NCBI RefSeq assembly: GCF_002432125.1 | Contig: NZ_DJFS01000048.1 | Location: forward strand, 385 to 10,302 | Length of the DNA stretch: 9,918 bases | Direction of reading: 5' to 3' | Origin: Brevundimonas sp. UBA5866 | GTDB lineage: Bacteria > Pseudomonadota > Alphaproteobacteria > Caulobacterales > Caulobacteraceae | Shown here: one piece after another, positions 7,660 to 9,918 of the stretch | Numbering within the stretch: position 1 is the first letter of the stretch | How the letters are laid out: every line of letters begins with the position of its first letter | Made by a program: the position numbers and the translations under genes | The notes under the pieces: model-generated | Seen by the model: the letters and a program-made list of their open reading frames with translations, nothing else | The model's database searches: none | Told to the model about the DNA's origin: nothing

Positions 7660-8076
7660 ATGGGGGGCAAGCGATCCGCGATCCGGAGCAAGGCTCCTCG
7701 ATGGCGTCCAGGGCGCTACAAGGGGCGCGGCCGGTCCAAGCTATACGGGAGGCCAGAGCCGTTCCGGCCGGTGCAGGACACACTGATCGCGGTTGGCGCG
7801 AGCCTCGTCGCCGGCGCGATCGTCTTCTGTCTCGCCGTACCGCTGGCGGCGACCTACCGCATCCCTGTGTTCGTGTCCTTCGGCGTTCTCATGTCGCTCC
7901 TAGCGATCATGACCTATCGTCTCGGGCGGAAGGGGCAGGCTGGTCGGGTCATGACCGCCGCCATGGCGGCTGTATGCCTCTTGGGGTTCGGCCTTCTTGT
8001 TCTGACGCGAGATCAGTTGCAGTTCGCTCCGCGTCATCACGATCACCCCACAGCGGCCGGGCAGGCACGGCCTTGA
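7660..8076 (+). CDS. Small three-helix membrane protein, unknown function
   Basis: A 138-residue protein that starts 4 bp after the DUF305 stop, so the two are almost surely co-transcribed. The first 37 residues are very basic (14 Lys/Arg), followed by hydrophobic segments at about 42-62, 68-86 and 97-115. The tail is polar and includes APRHHDHP (123-130), a possible metal-binding cluster. The positive-inside rule places the basic N-terminus in the cytoplasm and, with three crossings, the His tail in the periplasm. No family is recognised with confidence. ATG at 7660 is the first good start; the next in-frame ATG (residue 78) would remove the first helix. The stop lies 10 bp before the IS left end, so the gene seems complete, although its original C-terminus cannot be excluded as altered. 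Confidence 0.75.
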   Translation: MGGKRSAIRSKAPRWRPGRYKGRGRSKLYGRPEPFRPVQDTLIAVGASLVAGAIVFCLAVPLAATYRIPVFVSFGVLMSLLAIMTYRLGRKGQAGRVMTAAMAAVCLLGFGLLVLTRDQLQFAPRHHDHPTAAGQARP

Positions 8077-8086
8077 TGATTGCATC

Positions 8087-8103
8087 GGTGCTGACAGTCT
8101 AAC
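8087..8103 (+). repeat. Left terminal inverted repeat of the IS6-family element
   Basis: GGTGCTGACAGTCTAAC. It matches the reverse complement of the right end at 14 of 17 positions: the outer ten bases are identical, then three differ, then TAAC agrees. It lies 11 bp after the stop of the upstream membrane-protein gene. Confidence 0.85.
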
Positions 8104-8142
8104 GCTAAAAAGTCTCCACTTGGGTTGAAGGGTGGGGTTTTC

Positions 8143-8841
8143 ATGTCGGGCTTATCGTTCAAGCGTCACCGATTTCCAGGATCGATCATTTGTCAGGCGG
8201 TGCGCTGGTATTTTCGCTTCACGCTGAGCATCCGCGACGTTGAAGAATTGATGGCTGAGCGTGGAATCGAAGTCAGCCGTGAAGCTATTCGGTGCTGGGT
8301 GAACAATTTTGGACCGCTGATTGCCGCAAACATCCGCCGTAATCGTGATCGTCCGACGGGCCGATGGCATTTGGACGAGGCGGTCGTCAGGATACGTGGT
8401 CGCCGAATGTATCTGTGGCGCGCGGTTGATGATGAGGGCGAAGTGCTTGATGTGCTGGTCCAAAAGCGAAGGAACAAGCACGCGGCCTTGAAGCTCTTAC
8501 GACGCCTGCTCCGCAACACAGGCATTCATCCGGAAGCGATCATTACGGATAAACTTGCCTCGTATCGAGCGGCGCTGAAAGTTCTGCATCTTCAGGGACG
8601 TCATCATCCGCGCGGAATGCGCGAGAACAATCGCGTCGAGAATTCTCACCTCGTTATTCGCCGACGAGAGCGAAAGCAGCAGAGGTTTAAATCGCAGGGT
8701 TCAGCCCAGCGGTTTCTCTCCAGCCACGGCCCGATTTACAACGCCTTCAATCTTCAACCACACCTGATTTCCCGATCTGGCCTTCGCTTGCTGCGAGGTC
8801 AGGCCGAAACCGCTTGGTCGGCAGCGACGCAAGCGGCCTGA
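8143..8841 (+). CDS. IS6-family transposase (DDE)
   Basis: A 232-residue transposase, the usual size for IS6 enzymes (about 230-240). It catalyses replicative or copy-in transposition of the element. The N-terminal third carries a helix-turn-helix-like stretch (about residues 27-58). The catalytic acids are D78 in WHLDEAVV, D136 in IITDKLASY and E166 in NNRVENSH, followed by the basic RRRERKQQRF segment typical of this family. No frameshift or early stop is seen, so it is probably active. The chosen ATG at 8143 has GGTGGGG 5 nt upstream. A TTG at 8125 would add six residues and is less likely. It differs from its neighbours in base composition, as expected for a mobile gene. Confidence 0.94.
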   Translation: MSGLSFKRHRFPGSIICQAVRWYFRFTLSIRDVEELMAERGIEVSREAIRCWVNNFGPLIAANIRRNRDRPTGRWHLDEAVVRIRGRRMYLWRAVDDEGEVLDVLVQKRRNKHAALKLLRRLLRNTGIHPEAIITDKLASYRAALKVLHLQGRHHPRGMRENNRVENSHLVIRRRERKQQRFKSQGSAQRFLSSHGPIYNAFNLQPHLISRSGLRLLRGQAETAWSAATQAA

Positions 8842-8877
8842 AATCGCGAAGGGAAGGGCTGCTTTTGGCTCAATCCA

Positions 8878-8894
8878 GTTAACTTGTCAGCACC
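8878..8894 (-). repeat. Right terminal inverted repeat of the IS6-family element
   Basis: On the + strand GTTAACTTGTCAGCACC. Its reverse complement GGTGCTGACAAGTTAAC pairs with the left end at 8087-8103 with three mismatches. The sequence beyond position 8894 reads directly into the hsdS remnant. Confidence 0.85.
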
Positions 8895-9247
8895 ATCGCT
8901 GCTGTGATTGCCGCAACCGCGATATCGACCAAGGAACGTATTGCACAGACAGTGTCGTAGGCGTCGTGCCCAACGATCCATACGACGTAGATTATCTCGA
9001 GTATACATTACGGTTCACTCGCCCTTATCTTGAGTTCGAGGTAGCGACGCAGACGGCGCAAAAAAACATTAATCTGGAAGTCCTTCGGCCGCTTACAATT
9101 CCTTGGCCCGTCAAGGAAGATAGGGATGCAATTGCAAAAGAGCTCACGGCGGCAGAAGTAGTGATCCGAACCATCGAGGCGCGGAAGGCCGCTACCAAGA
9201 AGCTGACGCAAGAAATGCTACGCGCCAATTTCGAGGTGCCCGCATGA
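8895..9247 (+). pseudogene. hsdS: 5'-truncated hsdS, type I restriction-modification specificity subunit remnant
   Basis: Specificity subunits (about 400-450 residues, two target-recognition domains) direct the HsdM/HsdR complex to its DNA site. Only about 117 codons remain. The frame is open through the IS boundary. It reads YCTDSVVGVVPNDPYDVDYL at about 8939-8998, then TAQKNINLEVLRPLTIPWPV and a C-terminal helical conserved region ending ANFEVPA. These match the second half of a recognition domain with its TAQKNIN...P.P motif and the HsdS spacer helix. No sensible start exists: the GTG at 8966 falls inside the domain. The N-terminal domain is missing, lost at the IS right end. G+C is 122 of 240 over 8941-9180, well below the following hsdR start. 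The TGA overlaps the hsdR ATG. The product is unlikely to work alone. Confidence 0.85.
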
Positions 9248-9918
9248 CATTCACCGAAGCCAACACCGTTGAAGCCCATCTGCGCGACCTTCTCGCGGGT
9301 GCGGCCTCGGCCCGCCCGGCGCACATCTCCACCGGCCTTGCCCGCGCGGGCGGCAAGATCGCGGGCCTCGGCTGGCATTACGTCGCCCCCGCCGACCTTC
9401 CCCGCCAGCCGCAAGAGGTGCTGGTTGAACCTCATCTGCGTGACGCCCTGATCCGCCTGAACCCCGATATCGCCGCCAACCCCGGCCGGGCCGATGACGT
9501 GCTCTACCGCCTCCGCGCCATCATCATGGGCGCGCGGTCGGACGGGCTGGTGAAGGCGAACGAGGAATTCGCCGCATGGGCGCTGGGCGAACGCTCCATG
9601 CCCTTTGGCGCGAATGGCGAACACATCACCATCCGCCTAATCGACTTCGACGATATCGAGAAGAACAGCTTCACCGTCACCCAGCAGTTCACCATCCGCG
9701 CGGGGAAAACGGAAAAGCGCGCCGATCTTGTGCTGCTGGTCAACGGCATTCCGCTGGTGCTGATCGAAGCCAAGGCGCCGGTACGGTCCAGCCAGAGTTG
9801 GCTCGACGCGGCATTGCAGGTGCACGACGATTACGAACGCAACGTGCCGGAGCTGTTCGTGCCCAACGTCTTCTCGGTGGCGACCGAGGGCAAGGAGGGT
9901 GCTGTCATCTGTGGACGG
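9244..9918 (+). CDS. hsdR: Type I restriction enzyme R subunit (HsdR), N-terminal part, runs off the window
   Basis: 225 codons are visible of a protein that is usually about 1000 residues. HsdR is the nuclease and DNA-translocase subunit of type I R-M complexes. The segment begins MTFTEANTVEAHLRDLL and contains the N-terminal endonuclease fold. D161 lies in KRADLVLLVNG and E175-A176-K177 in IEAKAP, the D...ExK of the PD-(D/E)xK site (HsdR_N, PF04313). DVLYRLRAII (about 84-93) and QLAxx-free helical stretches precede it. The helicase motor lies beyond the edge. The start ATG overlaps the hsdS stop (ATGA), the normal hsdS-hsdR coupling. The reading frame stays open to the last base. With hsdS cut and hsdM not seen, the enzyme may be orphaned unless partners are encoded elsewhere. 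Confidence 0.93.
   Translation, partial: MTFTEANTVEAHLRDLLAGAASARPAHISTGLARAGGKIAGLGWHYVAPADLPRQPQEVLVEPHLRDALIRLNPDIAANPGRADDVLYRLRAIIMGARSDGLVKANEEFAAWALGERSMPFGANGEHITIRLIDFDDIEKNSFTVTQQFTIRAGKTEKRADLVLLVNGIPLVLIEAKAPVRSSQSWLDAALQVHDDYERNVPELFVPNVFSVATEGKEGAVICGR

Larger units (their letters stand above)
8087..8894 (+). mobile_element. IS6-family insertion sequence, 808 bp, complete
   Basis: A single transposase gene is bounded by matching 17-bp inverted ends that both start GGTGCTGACA on the outer side. Length and one-gene layout fit the IS6/IS26 group. Base composition falls here (31 of 60 G+C at 8161-8220, against about 40 of 60 in the czc genes), so it arrived separately. IS6 elements usually make an 8-bp target duplication, but the flanks are ATTGCATC on the left and ATCGCTGC on the right, only 5 of 8 alike. 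The missing duplication and the cut hsdS gene on the right suggest the element marks a deletion or recombination junction rather than a simple insertion. Confidence 0.88.

Noticed and set aside
5508..7691. 727-codon open frame on the - strand opposite the ATPase and DUF305 genes
   Set aside because: The + strand has clear conserved motifs (DKTGT, GDGxNDAP, DUF305 core). The antisense translation is Arg/Asp/Gly-rich with no domain, as expected from high third-position G+C.
8079..8902. 8-bp target-site duplication around the IS
   Set aside because: Flanks ATTGCATC and ATCGCTGC agree at only 5 of 8 positions, no better than a weak resemblance.
8884..8912. TTGTCA at the IS right end as an outward -35 box of a hybrid promoter for hsdS/hsdR
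   Set aside because: The hexamer is close to consensus, but no reasonable -10 box lies 16-18 bp downstream.
8966..8968. GTG as a true start of the hsdS-like gene
   Set aside because: The conserved recognition-domain sequence (YCTDSVVGVV) lies upstream of it in the same frame, so the gene is truncated, not short.

Overview
The window is high-GC DNA with alphaproteobacterial character. About two thirds of bases are G or C in the metal genes, and the protein sequences resemble those of Caulobacterales or Sphingomonadales, but the genus cannot be fixed from the sequence alone. It holds two unrelated modules joined by an insertion sequence, all on the + strand.

Region 1 (1-8076) is a tightly packed heavy-metal efflux operon of czc type. 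It opens with the last codons of an upstream gene, probably the czcB membrane-fusion subunit. Next come a CzcA-type RND pump, a short six-helix CDF-like transporter, an ICMT-like membrane methyltransferase resembling CzcN/NccN, a 43-residue exported or anchored micro-protein, a P1B-4-type metal ATPase (SPC and HEGST signatures, CzcP/CtpD/CoaT-like), a membrane-anchored DUF305 protein and a small three-helix membrane protein. Two junctions are 4-bp ATGA overlaps and the other gaps are 4-30 bp, so one transcript is likely. Its promoter and any metal-sensing regulator lie outside the window.

A reasonable working model, inferred from families, is as follows. The P-type ATPase and the CDF protein move divalent metal (Zn, Cd, Co, possibly Ni or Fe) from cytoplasm to periplasm. 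The CzcCBA complex then exports it across the outer membrane. DUF305 may bind metal in the periplasm. Histidine clusters recur in CzcA, in the ATPase linker and at the end of the small membrane protein.

Region 2 (8087-8894) is an 808-bp IS6-family element. It has 17-bp imperfect terminal inverted repeats and an apparently intact DDE transposase. The flanking 8-mers do not match, so no target duplication is visible.

Region 3 (8895-9918) is what remains of a type I restriction-modification locus. The IS right end abuts the C-terminal part of hsdS, which has lost its start and first recognition domain. The 5' part of hsdR follows with an ATGA overlap and runs off the window. The IS therefore looks like a deletion or rearrangement junction that fused the metal cassette to a beheaded R-M operon. 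I found no convincing undescribed system. The most notable points are the unusual N-terminus of the P1B-4 ATPase, the altered metal site of the short CDF protein, the DUF305/three-helix gene pair, and the IS junction.
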